DNA of 64,000 bases from contig NZ_NITZ01000001.1 in the NCBI RefSeq assembly GCF_002632615.1, forward strand, positions 62,001-126,000, in the 5' to 3' direction. The position numbers were made by a program, and so were the translations under genes. The notes beneath the pieces were generated by a model. That model was not told the DNA's origin, did no database searches, and was given only the letters and a program-made list of their open reading frames with translations. Source of the stretch: Xenorhabdus miraniensis. GTDB taxonomy: Bacteria; Pseudomonadota; Gammaproteobacteria; Enterobacterales; Enterobacteriaceae. Shown in pieces: positions 1 through 8,411 of the stretch (position 1 is the first letter of the stretch; every line of letters begins with the position of its first letter).

Positions 1-936
1 CTCCCCTTTCAAACGAACGAGCAAGGCTTCTGCCGCCTTGCGTCCCATCAAATTACGGGGAGTCAGAACACTGGCAAGTTTCGGTGTCATTACCTGACCA
101 ATATCATGACCATGAAAACCGGCTACAGCAATTTCTTCCGGTACTTTGATTCCCTGACGCTGGCACTCGAAAATCGCCCCAATAGCAATATCATCATTCG
201 TACAAAACAAGCCATCAACTTCAGGGTATTTCTGGCAGGTTTCCTGCAAAAGCTCCGCCCCCAAAGAATAGGATGAACTGACTGGCGTCATGACTTTTCT
301 TGGCTGAAGCCCTGCACTTCGCATCGCCGCTTCAAACCCCTGCAAACGGATCAGCGTCCGCTCATCCTGCCGGGCACCGAGGTAAACCACGTTCTGGCAA
401 CCACGTTCAAGCATTGCCAGCGTCATCTGACTCGCTGCTTCAAAATTGTCGATTCCCACCGCAATATCAAGGCAAGGCGATACGCTGTCCATTAATTCCA
501 CCACGGGAATACCTGCTGTTTGCAGCACTTTCAACGTCTTAGGAGTATGTGTGCGTTCTGCCAGAATCAGGCCATCAATATTATAAGAAAGCAGGGAAAG
601 TAAACGTTCTTCTTCTTTCTGGGCAGAATACCCATAGTGGGCAAGCATCGTCTGATATCCCGTGCGATCTGTGATGGACTCAATCCCGCGAATAACTTCA
701 GAAAAAACCTGATTCGTCAATGAAGGAAGTAAAACGCCTATTGCATGGCTGGTGGAATTGGAAAGGATATCCGGCACACGATTGGGAATGTAACCCAGTT
801 GATCCACTGCTTCAGCGATTCGTTTTCCCAATGCTTCAGAAACCTGATCCGGATTACGTAAAAAGCGGCTAACCGTCATTTTGGTGACCCCGACGAGGTC
901 TGCAACATCTTGTAAAACTGGGCGTTTTTTCTTCAT
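1..936 (-). CDS. gntR: Gluconate utilization repressor GntR (partial, C-terminus off window)
   Basis: LacI-family repressor of gluconate uptake and Entner-Doudoroff genes; the family loses DNA affinity when gluconate binds. The ATG at 936-934 gives MKKKRPVLQDVAD, nearly identical to the start of E. coli GntR. The helix-turn-helix follows (VGVTKMTVSRFLRNP, about residues 15-29), then the hinge and periplasmic-binding-protein-like effector domain with LPSLTNQVF and GFHGHDIGQVM. About 312 residues are present against 331 in E. coli, so only the last few codons are missing. It is transcribed leftwards out of the window, so its target operon is not visible. Family assignment is firm. Confidence 0.95.
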   Translation of the reverse strand, partial: MKKKRPVLQDVADLVGVTKMTVSRFLRNPDQVSEALGKRIAEAVDQLGYIPNRVPDILSNSTSHAIGVLLPSLTNQVFSEVIRGIESITDRTGYQTMLAHYGYSAQKEEERLLSLLSYNIDGLILAERTHTPKTLKVLQTAGIPVVELMDSVSPCLDIAVGIDNFEAASQMTLAMLERGCQNVVYLGARQDERTLIRLQGFEAAMRSAGLQPRKVMTPVSSSYSLGAELLQETCQKYPEVDGLFCTNDDIAIGAIFECQRQGIKVPEEIAVAGFHGHDIGQVMTPKLASVLTPRNLMGRKAAEALLVRLKGE

Positions 937-1111
937 TTTCAATGTAATGCAATCAGTTATTGATACGTACAGATGAATAGGTACAGATGAATAGATACAA
1001 ATGAACAGTCCGCGGTTTTAACACATTTATATACCATTACAATACGCTTTTTAGCGAAAAATGCTGGTGCACTCTCACTCATTTATCAATGGCTTCCCAA
1101 ACTGTGATGCT
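937..1111. promoter_or_regulatory. Intergenic region upstream of gntR with a 14-bp tandem repeat
   Basis: This should hold the gntR promoter. Positions 967-980 and 981-994 are identical 14-mers (GTACAGATGAATAG) and 995-1008 is a third, diverged copy (ATACAAATGAACAG). No obvious GntR-type operator (ATGTTACCGGTAACAT-like) was recognised. The repeat may be slippage or a regulator site. Confidence 0.4.
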
Positions 1112-2083
1112 TTACATGTGTTTGAGCGAATCCCGATAAATAATCTGAGGCGAAAATAGGGGATGTTGTGTGTCAGGTTCAAGCAGCAGGCGCGTGGCAA
1201 AACGCGCCATATCAGTGATAGGAAAATGGACACTGGTTAACGCAGGGTGAATAAATGCCGCCCGTTCACCGCTGTCATAACAAATAATGGAAATATCCTC
1301 AGGAACGCTCAAACCTTGCTCCGTAATCGCCAACAATCCGCCGAGTGCCATTTCTTCACTACAGAAAAACAGCGCATCAGGCCGTGATGTTGCCAAAATC
1401 GCGCGGATTTGCCGATAACCACTTTGCAAATCATACTCTCCCTCCAGACTCGCGATCGGTTGTAATCCTGCGTCCTGCATAGCATCCAAAAACCCCTGAC
1501 GACGCTGTAGGCTTGGATAACGTATCAAAGGGCCACTGACACAAGCTATGCGGGTATGCCCGTATTCAAGCAAAGTTTGGGTTGCAAGGTAACCGGCCTT
1601 ATGATGATCAAAGGCAACACAGCGCTGCTCCAACCCGGATACCAACCGATCCAACAACACAAAAGCATGCCCGCCGTGTGCAAGCTGCCGCAATTTATCA
1701 TCGCTGATAGCACGTACATGCAGGATTAATCCATTACAACGCAGGCTATGCAGATAGGTGATGGCCTGCCATTCATTCTCTGCACTATTTCTTCCCTGCG
1801 TAACCAAAAGCTGCTTGCCGTGTAATTCGGCTTCCGTCTGGATGCTATCCATCAAAGCACCAAAAAAGCCGCCACGATAAGAAGTGGTCACTAACCCCAA
1901 GGTATGGCTCTGACTGGATGCCAATTCACGCGCCGCCAGATTGGGACTGTAACCCAACGCCACAATGGCATTTTCTACTTTGGCGCGCGTTGTCGCCCTC
2001 ACATTTTTATCACCATTGACAACCCGTGATACCGTGGCGCGGGAAACGCCAGAGTAAGCGGCCACATCTTCCAGTGTCACCAT
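1112..2083 (-). CDS. LacI-family regulator of the adjacent beta-glucoside PTS operon
   Basis: Predicted local repressor, 323 residues from the ATG at 2083. I chose this start because MVTLEDVAAYSGVS begins the canonical LacI helix-turn-helix (about residues 2-24) and AAGGAAAAAGC precedes it; a longer reading frame to 2167 would overlap the upstream glucosidase gene and adds nothing LacI-like. The remainder is a periplasmic-binding-protein-like sugar sensor. It is the last gene of the IIB-IIC-IIA-GH4 operon, so it probably senses a (phospho-)beta-glucoside and binds the 34-bp palindrome at 5481-5514, which would make it autoregulatory. The effector and operator assignments are inferred from context. 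Confidence 0.85.
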   Translation of the reverse strand: MVTLEDVAAYSGVSRATVSRVVNGDKNVRATTRAKVENAIVALGYSPNLAARELASSQSHTLGLVTTSYRGGFFGALMDSIQTEAELHGKQLLVTQGRNSAENEWQAITYLHSLRCNGLILHVRAISDDKLRQLAHGGHAFVLLDRLVSGLEQRCVAFDHHKAGYLATQTLLEYGHTRIACVSGPLIRYPSLQRRQGFLDAMQDAGLQPIASLEGEYDLQSGYRQIRAILATSRPDALFFCSEEMALGGLLAITEQGLSVPEDISIICYDSGERAAFIHPALTSVHFPITDMARFATRLLLEPDTQHPLFSPQIIYRDSLKHM

Positions 2084-2120
2084 GCTTTTTCCTTGTGATC
2101 CCAATGAATTAATGCCTGTT

Positions 2121-3428
2121 CTATTGGAACTGTGGCAAATACATGCGATTGATATCCAATACTTCATTCAATAATGATGAATCCAATGCAACATCTGCAA
2201 TCAAGGGATGCGTCACCAACGCCAACAGAGCGGCCTTGCGATCACCATGAACCGCGGCTTCAATCGTCAAACGCTCAAAGGTTTTTATTTGCTGTGTCAG
2301 CGCCAGCATACTATCCGGCAACTGACCAAATACCAGAGGGTGTGCTCCTTGGGCATCAACAACACAGTTGGTTTCAACCACCGCATCATCCGGCAGGCCG
2401 TTAATGGCACCACGATTCACCGTATTCACAACCAACGGTGTCCCGAGATTATTGTGGATTGCAGAGATCAATTCCAATGCAACTTCAGAATAGAAAGATC
2501 CCCCGCGGAAACTTAATTGCTCCGGTTTGTGATCCAGCGTTGGATCAGCGTACAACCCGAATAACTCCCGCTCTACCTGAATGACTTGCTCCGCCCGTGT
2601 GCCCTTGCTGGCTGCCGCTTCCTTTTCTTCCTGCAACATTTTGCCAGTCTGATAAAAATAACGGTGATAAGGACACGGGATCGCCCCCAACGCCCGTAAA
2701 AACTCCGGCGGCCAAGGTTCTTCCTTGATATTGTTCATCGTCAATTCTGCACCGCTACACAGCAACTCCAGCACTCGCTCTGTTTCATCTTTCCCTTTCA
2801 CCAATACCTGATGCACCCAGACCATATGGTTAAGGCCCGCGAAACGTAACTGCACGTCCTGATAAGGATGCTGCAACATATTGGCGATCATATGGTGCAT
2901 GGAGATCGGCACATTGCACAACCCGATGATCCTGGCTTTGCTATAGCGCGACACCGCTTCTGTCACCATTCCCGCCGGATTAGTAAAATTGATGATCCAC
3001 GCATCCGGTGCAAGATGTTCGACTTTACGTGCAATCTCCAACAAAACAGGAATGGTGCGCAATGCCTTGGCAAATCCACCAACACCCGTTGTTTCTTGCC
3101 CAAGCAGGCCATATTTCAACCCCAGACGCTCATCAGCAGCACGGGCAGAAAGCTGACCAACCCGCAGTTGAGTGAGAACAAAACTGGCCCCGCTGATCGC
3201 CTTATCCAGCGAATAATGCACACTGACTGCAACGTGCTGCAAACCGTGGCGATCCAGCATACGGCGTGTCAATCCTGCAATGATCTCCACCTTCTGCCGC
3301 CCGGCTTCCACATCCACCAATGCCAGTTCAAACAGTGGGATCATTTGCCTGCGTTGAATAATTCCTTCCACCAATTCTGGTGTGTAACTACTGCCACCGC
3401 CAATCACTGCAATTTTGATCGGTTTCAT
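2121..3428 (-). CDS. 6-phospho-beta-glucosidase, glycoside hydrolase family 4
   Basis: Hydrolyses phosphorylated beta-glucosides delivered by the neighbouring PTS (cellobiose-6-P or aryl-beta-glucoside-6-P type) in the cytoplasm by the NAD+- and metal-dependent GH4 redox mechanism. The N-terminal Rossmann segment [15 protein letters not shown] (residues 6-20), Asn150-Pro151 in NFTNPAG, Cys171 in [11 protein letters not shown] and His201 in GLNHMVW match the NAD- and metal-site signatures of LicH/CelF/ChbF enzymes. At 435 residues it is normal length. It begins 12 bp after the PTS IIA gene. Whether the natural substrate is cellobiose, chitobiose or a plant aryl-glucoside cannot be read from the sequence. 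Confidence 0.92.
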   Translation of the reverse strand: MKPIKIAVIGGGSSYTPELVEGIIQRRQMIPLFELALVDVEAGRQKVEIIAGLTRRMLDRHGLQHVAVSVHYSLDKAISGASFVLTQLRVGQLSARAADERLGLKYGLLGQETTGVGGFAKALRTIPVLLEIARKVEHLAPDAWIINFTNPAGMVTEAVSRYSKARIIGLCNVPISMHHMIANMLQHPYQDVQLRFAGLNHMVWVHQVLVKGKDETERVLELLCSGAELTMNNIKEEPWPPEFLRALGAIPCPYHRYFYQTGKMLQEEKEAAASKGTRAEQVIQVERELFGLYADPTLDHKPEQLSFRGGSFYSEVALELISAIHNNLGTPLVVNTVNRGAINGLPDDAVVETNCVVDAQGAHPLVFGQLPDSMLALTQQIKTFERLTIEAAVHGDRKAALLALVTHPLIADVALDSSLLNEVLDINRMYLPQFQ

Positions 3429-3440
3429 ATGAACCTCTTT

Positions 3441-3788
3441 TTATACCGTCTGACGATCGGGAACTGGCAAGCGCTGATAAAGATCGATCATGTTGTCAGC
3501 AAGATCTTGAATCACCATCGCGTTCATCAAATGATCCTGGGCATGAACCGTGATCAAATTGATGGGTAATTTTCCGCACCCTTCATCCAGTCCAATCAGT
3601 TTTGTCTGGATAATATGAGCTGCGCGAGTCTCCTGCCGGGACTCCTCCATCAACACCCCGGCTTGTTGAAAGTTTCCTTCCTTCGCCTGCTGCAACGCCA
3701 TTAATGCACTACTGCGCGCACTGCCGGCATGAACCAATAACTCGATAATTTGCTGCTCAAAATCCTGTTGTTCCAAATTAATAGACAC
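3441..3788 (-). CDS. PTS lactose/cellobiose-family EIIA component
   Basis: Soluble phosphotransfer protein passing phosphate from HPr to the EIIB protein of the same operon. The 115-residue all-helical protein carries VHAQDHLMNA, with His82 as the expected phosphorylated residue and Asp85 as the metal ligand that holds the trimer together in IIA-Lac/ChbA proteins. It lies between the EIIC gene and the phospho-beta-glucosidase gene. Family assignment is firm; sugar specificity is not determined by EIIA. Confidence 0.93.
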   Translation of the reverse strand: MSINLEQQDFEQQIIELLVHAGSARSSALMALQQAKEGNFQQAGVLMEESRQETRAAHIIQTKLIGLDEGCGKLPINLITVHAQDHLMNAMVIQDLADNMIDLYQRLPVPDRQTV

Positions 3789-3806
3789 GCATCGCTCCTC
3801 CTGAAG

Positions 3807-5114
3807 TTATGGCGTTGCCTCAGCGAAATCTTTTGCTTGCTGCTCTTGTGCCAAAAGCTGTTTTTCATACACCTTGAAGAAGGGATACCAAATCAGCAAA
3901 TCGATCACCATCAACACCCCGACCAGCACAATCGCACGATAATCCCAGGCAGCAGAAATCAGCGCACCAATCGGGGCTGGCGCAGTCCACGGAGCAATGG
4001 CAATCATCTTTTGCACTAAATCCAGATGCAGTGCGCCATAGGCCAGCACCGCGTTCACCAGCGGCACAATCAGCAGTGGGATCAATAAAGTGGGATTCAT
4101 CACAACCGGAGAACCAAACAGCAGCGGCTCATTAATATTGAACATGGCTGGCACAACGCTCAATTTGCCAATAGTTTTCAGATGAATTGAGCGGCTGCGT
4201 AGATAAAGAAACGCTAATACCAAAGTTGAACCTGAACCACCGATACAGACATAAAAAGACCAATAAGGCGCGGTTAAAATCTGCGTGGTTGCCATTCCCT
4301 GAGTCATCAACGCGGCATTAGCAGCAATATTGGTCATAAAGATCGGATTAAGCAGCCCGGTGACAATATTGTCGCCATGAATGCCCGCGAACCATAGCAA
4401 ATTAGCGACCAGCACTAACAACATCACCGCGGGCAACGTATCCCCGACAGCAATCAGTGGCTGGAATACCTGCATGACTGCCGCGGGCAACAACAGATTA
4501 AACTCACTTTGTAACAACAAACTGATGGGATAAACCGTCAACAGAATACCAATAACGGGATACAACAGTTCAAAAGATCGGGCAATGGCGGGTGGAACCT
4601 GAGAAGGCATACGGATGGCGATATTGTATTTCTTAAGTAATCGAATCAACTCTACCGACCAAATTGCACAGATCAGCGCAGTAAATACCCCTGCCCCGCC
4701 CAGAAAATCGAGCGGCATTTTATTTTCAACCTGTGGCGCTGCTGCCAGCAAAAACGCCATCAAAGACAGCAAAGCAGAAGTCAACCCATCCAACCCATAA
4801 GACTTCGCCAGACTATAGGCCGTGCCAATGGAGACAAAAATACTCATCAAGCCCATCGTCATAAAGAAAGGCATTGTAATGGTTGCCCAATGGGTTTTGG
4901 CGAATGTTAACCAAGCCTGACCAAAAGAAGATGAAGTTTGCGCATCAAAAGGCGGATTTGCCACGATCAACATAATACTGCCGATAATCAGGAAAGGCAT
5001 TGCTGAGATAAAACCATCACGTATCGCAATAATATGCCGCTGACTACCGATTTTGCCTGCAATGGGCGCGATATGGCTTTCTACAATGCGTGTCATTGAA
5101 GCATAAATATTCAT
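3807..5114 (-). CDS. PTS cellobiose-type EIIC permease
   Basis: Inner-membrane sugar channel of the PTS, 435 residues with about ten hydrophobic segments (for example AMPFLIIGSIMLIVANPPF and ALLSLMAFLLAAAPQ). GNINEP-type residues appear as MFNINEPLLFGSPVV, the substrate-site signature of the lactose/cellobiose EIIC family. It is separated from EIIB by 5 bp. Together EIIB, EIIC and EIIA make a split three-polypeptide transporter. Likely substrates are beta-linked disaccharides or aryl-beta-glucosides, judged from the GH4 enzyme downstream. Confidence 0.93.
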   Translation of the reverse strand: MNIYASMTRIVESHIAPIAGKIGSQRHIIAIRDGFISAMPFLIIGSIMLIVANPPFDAQTSSSFGQAWLTFAKTHWATITMPFFMTMGLMSIFVSIGTAYSLAKSYGLDGLTSALLSLMAFLLAAAPQVENKMPLDFLGGAGVFTALICAIWSVELIRLLKKYNIAIRMPSQVPPAIARSFELLYPVIGILLTVYPISLLLQSEFNLLLPAAVMQVFQPLIAVGDTLPAVMLLVLVANLLWFAGIHGDNIVTGLLNPIFMTNIAANAALMTQGMATTQILTAPYWSFYVCIGGSGSTLVLAFLYLRSRSIHLKTIGKLSVVPAMFNINEPLLFGSPVVMNPTLLIPLLIVPLVNAVLAYGALHLDLVQKMIAIAPWTAPAPIGALISAAWDYRAIVLVGVLMVIDLLIWYPFFKVYEKQLLAQEQQAKDFAEATP

Positions 5115-5119
5115 AAAGT

Positions 5120-5425
5120 TTATTCCAGCAGGCTTAAGGCATGATCCAACACCTTGTCACCCCGAAGCGCGCCATAGTCCAACATATCAATCAAACTGAT
5201 GGGTTTACCGGCTGGCTCAGCCAGCGCAGTAAAACGGGCAAGCTCATACCGAATTTGCGGCCCAAGTAAAATCACATCGGCTTCATGAATGCACGCTTCC
5301 AGCTCCAGCGCCGGCACGGCCTTGATAGCCACATCCAACTGCCGTTTTTCGGCTTCCGACTGCATACGCTGCACCAACATGCTGGTAGACATCCCCGCTG
5401 CACAACACAATAGAATGGTTTTCAT
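5120..5425 (-). CDS. PTS cellobiose-type EIIB component
   Basis: Cytoplasmic phosphocarrier of 101 residues, first gene of the operon. The N-terminus MKTILLCCAAGMSTSML contains the phosphocysteine loop C-x2-GMST; alignment with ChbB places the phosphorylated residue at Cys8, with an extra Cys7 beside it. It accepts phosphate from EIIA and phosphorylates sugar as it passes through EIIC. Transcription should start between this gene and the palindrome at 5481-5514. Confidence 0.93.
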   Translation of the reverse strand: MKTILLCCAAGMSTSMLVQRMQSEAEKRQLDVAIKAVPALELEACIHEADVILLGPQIRYELARFTALAEPAGKPISLIDMLDYGALRGDKVLDHALSLLE

Positions 5426-5480
5426 GATTTTGTTCTCTTTATTGTTATCTCGTTATTATTTCGCTCAAATCTATTTCACT

Positions 5481-5514
5481 TTAACTTAAATGAGAGCGCT
5501 CTCATTTAAGTTAA
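5481..5514. promoter_or_regulatory. Perfect 34-bp palindrome, probable LacI-type operator of the PTS operon
   Basis: The two 17-nt halves are exact reverse complements, centred between 5497 and 5498. The core TGAGAGCGCTCTCA (5491-5504) has the central CG and inverted half-sites typical of LacI/GalR-family operators. It lies 56-89 bp upstream of the EIIB start, the right place to repress the operon that ends in a LacI-type gene. The symmetry is directly visible; the binding protein is inferred. Confidence 0.75.
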
Positions 5515-5659
5515 GGCTAACAGGTTATTTTGTGATTGCTGCGATGGGAGTCTCATAATTTGATAAGCAACAATTAAGAATATGGATAAAATGCGAGCTG
5601 CATTACAAATGGTAAATAAGGAAAAATGAAAGGGAAAATTGGACTGATTTATAGGCGAA

Positions 5660-5719
5660 AAAAGTGGTAGAATTTTTCCACCCTAAAAAATGCTTATAAA
5701 ACATATGGGTATAATTAGG
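5660..5719 (+). promoter_or_regulatory. CRISPR leader of array 1
   Basis: AT-rich sequence directly 5' of the first repeat. It shares TGGTAGAATTT (5665-5675), a following TAAAAA segment, TATAAAACA and a terminal TTAGG with the leaders of arrays 2 and 3. The motif begins exactly 55 nt before the first repeat in all three. This fixes array 1 as transcribed rightwards with newest spacers at the left end. Confidence 0.8.
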
Positions 5720-7030
5720 GTGTTCCCCGTAGATACGGGGATAAACCGGGTTGTAACGACTAGGGGTCTTACCAATGCTTGTGTTCCCCGTAGATACGGG
5801 GATAAACCGAGGGCCAGCGAAGAGCTATATTGTTCTCTATGGTGTTCCCCGTAGATACGGGGATAAACCGTGAGTGACAATAATATTGTCAGGCGAGTGA
5901 GTGTGTTCCCCGTAGATACGGGGATAAACCGTCACCATGCCATCGCATTTTTACCCTGACGATGTGTTCCCCGTAGATACGGGGATAAACCGCAATGATT
6001 TCATGTACTAATTAAATTGCTGCAGTGTTCCCCGTAGATACGGGGATAAACCGGGAATACAGGACTAAAAATGGGGCTCGAAATCGTGTTCCCCGTAGAT
6101 ACGGGGATAAACCGCCCGCCGGGGAATTTCTGATAGCCCGATTTAGGTGTTCCCCGTAGATACGGGGATAAACCGATTATTTTAGTATCATAATACACCA
6201 TTATACAGTGTTCCCCGTAGATACGGGGATAAACCGTAACCCGTATACACCATTGAGCGAAGAAGCCCGTGTTCCCCGTAGATACGGGGATAAACCGCCG
6301 TTTGCTACATTCTTATTAGTCATTAAAAAGTGTTCCCCGTAGATACGGGGATAAACCGAATTGCAAAAGATTATGTGGTACTAATCGTCAGTGTTCCCCG
6401 TAGATACGGGGATAAACCGAACTTTGCTTTATCAATCAGCCCTTCTTTTGTGTGTTCCCCGTAGATACGGGGATAAACCGTTGCTGTCACTGTGTGGGAC
6501 AGTTTGCTGATTATGTTCCCCGTAGATACGGGGATAAACCGCTATGCCTTATAGTTAGTTACATATGTTATATGTGTTCCCCGTAGATACGGGGATAAAC
6601 CGCTATGCCTTATAGTTAGTTACATATGTTATATGTGTTCCCCGTAGATACGGGGATAAACCGCCAGTACCACCAGCACCAGTAAATACAAGGCGGTGTT
6701 CCCCGTAGATACGGGGATAAACCGTTTTTTTTCATTTCTGCAATGCCCTAAATCTGAGTGTTCCCCGTAGATACGGGGATAAACCGCATTCAATTTTTCA
6801 CCACCCTGTTGAGTTGCAGTGTTCCCCGTAGATACGGGGATAAACCGAAACCCGCGTTTTATATTGTCTGCATTAGTCTGTGTTCCCCGTAGATACGGGG
6901 ATAAACCGGAAATACGTTTAGTGAGTGCTTCTCTGTTTTTGTGTTCCCCGTAGGTACGGGGATAAACCGCTGATACTTGTATCGATCTTCTGGGATGAAC
7001 TGTGTTCCCCGTAGGTACGGGGATAAACCG
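5720..7030 (+). CRISPR. CRISPR array 1, type I-E, 22 repeats and 21 spacers
   Basis: The 29-nt repeats start at 5720 and recur every 61 bp; one spacer (6725-6757) is 33 nt, so later units shift by one. The repeat begins GTGTTCCCCGTA and ends TACGGGGATAAACCG, separated by the dinucleotide GA, which sits in the loop of a CCCCGTA/TACGGGG hairpin. The two leader-distal repeats (6941 and 7002) have GG in the loop instead. The repeat at 6513 has A for the first G. The spacers at 6542-6573 and 6603-6634 are identical. Reading frames encoding YPRIYGEH/LSPYLRGT peptides across the array are artefacts of the repeat. Confidence 0.98.
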
Positions 7031-7390
7031 TAATGGTGATGATTTGTCTATTTACTTAATGAGTGAGACTGGGCGATGGTTAACATTACTCATTCTTGTT
7101 ATTTCATGTTAAAAATCAAAAGTTATTAAATATCGTTTTATCGTGGACGGTTTTTATTTCTATTGGCTTTTTTACGCAATGAAAAAATTTGGTTGTTGAG
7201 AAAATTTAATTCGAGCACTTGTTTCCCGTACTTACGGGGGAAACGGGTTTGCGCCCAAATACAGTATTTGCTCTTGTTATGTAGATGCTTCCCCCATAAT
7301 CACGGAAATAAATTGGTCACAAAAGACTTGTTAACAGGTTTCTTGTGACTTAAAATTAAGACCTATTAACAGGTCTTTTAGTGAGGAATT
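7031..7390. repeat. Decayed CRISPR tail and promoter region of the toxin-antitoxin pair
   Basis: No gene is supported here. Eroded repeats are visible at about 7219-7247 (TTTCCCGTACTTACGGGGG core) and about 7286-7315 (CTTCCCCCATAATCACGG core), indicating that array 1 once extended further. Near the right edge, 7323-7344 and 7358-7379 are two related AAGAC-x-TRTTAACAGGT elements. The second is close to a perfect inverted repeat (AAGACCT...AGGTCTT) and is probably the autoregulatory operator of the downstream antitoxin. Confidence 0.6.
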
Positions 7391-7642
7391 ATGGCTAATA
7401 TCATTTTGAGTGACATCACTGCCAGCATCAGTGAATTAAAGAAAAACCCTATGGCAACTGTCAGCGCAGGGGAAGGTTATCCGGTCGCTATACTGAATAG
7501 AAATCAACCCGCATTTTATTGTGTTCCTGCGGAGCTGTACGAAAAAATGTTAGAAGCTCTTGATGATCAGGAATTAGCTAAGATAGTGAAAGAGCGGGAG
7601 AATCAGTCCTTAGTTGATGTAGATTTGGATCAATATTTATGA
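7391..7642 (+). CDS. Type II antitoxin, Phd/YefM (StbD-like) family
   Basis: 83-residue antitoxin expected to bind and neutralise the toxin encoded 4 bp overlapping downstream and to repress its own promoter. The N-terminus (NIILSDITASISELKKNP) resembles the DNA-binding segment of Phd/StbD proteins, followed by VAILNRNQPAFYCVPAELYEKML, the usual Phd fold motif, and an acidic C-terminal tail that would wrap the toxin. A GAGGAATT ribosome site precedes the ATG. AAGACCT/AGGTCTT inverted elements lie just upstream. It sits inside the CRISPR island between array 1 and the cas genes. Confidence 0.88.
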   Translation: MANIILSDITASISELKKNPMATVSAGEGYPVAILNRNQPAFYCVPAELYEKMLEALDDQELAKIVKERENQSLVDVDLDQYL

Positions 7643-7926
7643 ATTATAAGGTTAAATTTAGGGAAGATGCTCAAAAAGAATGGAATCGACTGGATAGCAC
7701 TATTCAAAGACAATTCGCTAAAAAATTGAAAAAATGTTGTGAAAACCCACACATCCCTTCCGCAAAATTAAACGGAATGCCGGATTGCTACAAAATAAAA
7801 TTAAGAGCTTTCGGCTTTAGATTGGTTTATCAAGTGATTGAAGACAAATTAATTATTGCCGTGGTTGCAGTTGGCAAACGCGAGCGGAACGAAGTGTATA
7901 AACTTGCAAGCAACCGCATAAGGTAA
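7639..7926 (+). CDS. RelE/StbE-family mRNA interferase toxin
   Basis: 95-residue basic protein expected to cleave mRNA at the ribosome. MNYKVKFREDAQKEWNRLD and the C-terminal VVAVGKRERNEVYKLA are characteristic of the RelE/StbE branch, including the conserved GKRE segment near the end. Start and stop codons overlap the antitoxin gene as ATGA (7639-7642), typical of co-translation. It could stabilise the CRISPR locus against loss, which is inference. Confidence 0.9.
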   Translation: MNYKVKFREDAQKEWNRLDSTIQRQFAKKLKKCCENPHIPSAKLNGMPDCYKIKLRAFGFRLVYQVIEDKLIIAVVAVGKRERNEVYKLASNRIR

Positions 7927-7962
7927 TAATTAATTTAATAATACCACTCTGAAATGATAACC

Positions 7963-7998
7963 CATTACCCCATTATACACATGTATAGTGGGGTAATG
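7963..7998. terminator. Long hairpin (16-bp arms, 4-nt loop) beside the orphan repeat
   Basis: The arms CATTACCCCATTATAC (7963-7978) and GTATAGTGGGGTAATG (7983-7998) pair at 15 of 16 positions with a 4-nt loop. It lies 3' of the relE-like gene on the plus strand and, on the minus strand, immediately 3' of the single inverted CRISPR repeat at 8003-8031. There is no clear T-run, so terminator is a guess; it could also be a processing or attachment element. Confidence 0.5.
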
Positions 7999-8002
7999 GT
8001 TA

Positions 8003-8031
8003 CGGTTTATCCCCGTGCTTACGGGGAACAC
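8003..8031 (-). CRISPR. Orphan single CRISPR repeat (no spacer), inverted
   Basis: An intact 29-nt repeat lies on the minus strand with loop AG, and a C in place of T just after the loop. On its 5' side (to the right) is a recognisable CRISPR leader. On its 3' side there is no second repeat, only the hairpin at 7963-7998. It therefore looks like a leader-repeat unit with zero spacers, in opposite orientation to the three arrays. Confidence 0.85.
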
Positions 8032-8095
8032 TAAGTTTATCCAACTGTTTTATAAACACTTTTTAAAGAATAAAAATTCTACCATTTTTTTAGGA
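8032..8095 (-). promoter_or_regulatory. CRISPR leader of the orphan inverted repeat
   Basis: Read on the minus strand this contains TGGTAGAATTT (8084-8074), then TTTAAAAAGTG, TTATAAAACAG and a short AT-rich tail ending at the repeat. This is the same order of blocks as the leaders of arrays 1 and 3. The motif-to-repeat distance is 53 nt, against 55 nt in the other three leaders. Confidence 0.75.
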
Positions 8096-8131
8096 TAAAA
8101 AGCAGCCGAATTCTTCCTTCTATTTTTTTAC

Positions 8132-8289
8132 CTATCTTCTGTAAATTTGATAACAAGATAGAAAAGCCAATCCAGACATAACAAAGCAAGATACAAAAAA
8201 GAAAGCATAGCCAGTAATAGCACCTATACTTTTTTGACCAAAGAAAAATGAGTAAAATTGGAACGCATCTGCTCTTGTAATGTGAACAT
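8132..8289 (-). other. Possible small membrane peptide or gene fragment
   Basis: The minus-strand frame that enters from the repeat at 8288-8316 continues without stop to 8132. Outside the repeat it encodes about 50 residues ending in a hydrophobic stretch (GYAFFFVSCFVMSGLAFL) and a basic tail (YQIYRR). There is no good ATG and ribosome site outside the repeat. It may be the tail of a lost membrane-protein gene or an accident. I do not recognise it. Confidence 0.2.
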
Positions 8290-8371
8290 GTTCCCCGTAA
8301 GTACGGGGATAAACCGTTGTTATTTTCATTTTTATTATTTTGTCGTTCCCCGTAAATACGGGGATAAATAC
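8288..8371 (+). CRISPR. Degenerate mini-CRISPR: repeat, 26-nt pseudo-spacer, diverged repeat
   Basis: 8288-8316 is an almost perfect repeat (A replaces the first G; loop AG). 8317-8342 is a short T-rich spacer-like segment. 8343-8371 is a diverged repeat that keeps GTTCCCCGTA and TACGGGGATAAA but has loop AA and has lost the terminal CCG. The canonical leader is absent upstream. The unit resembles the two-repeat crRNA-like genes known from CreA/CreR-type circuits rather than an active array. Confidence 0.8.
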
Positions 8372-8411
8372 TGATGATAGATGTCTCTACTAAGAAAATA
8401 TTTTTTAGAAG

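Noticed and set aside
5683..6201. Plus/minus reading frames of 65-66 codons over array 1 rich in YPRIYGEH and LSPYLRGT
   Set aside because: They are translations of the CRISPR repeat with a 61-bp period that shifts frame each unit; no start signals or real protein.
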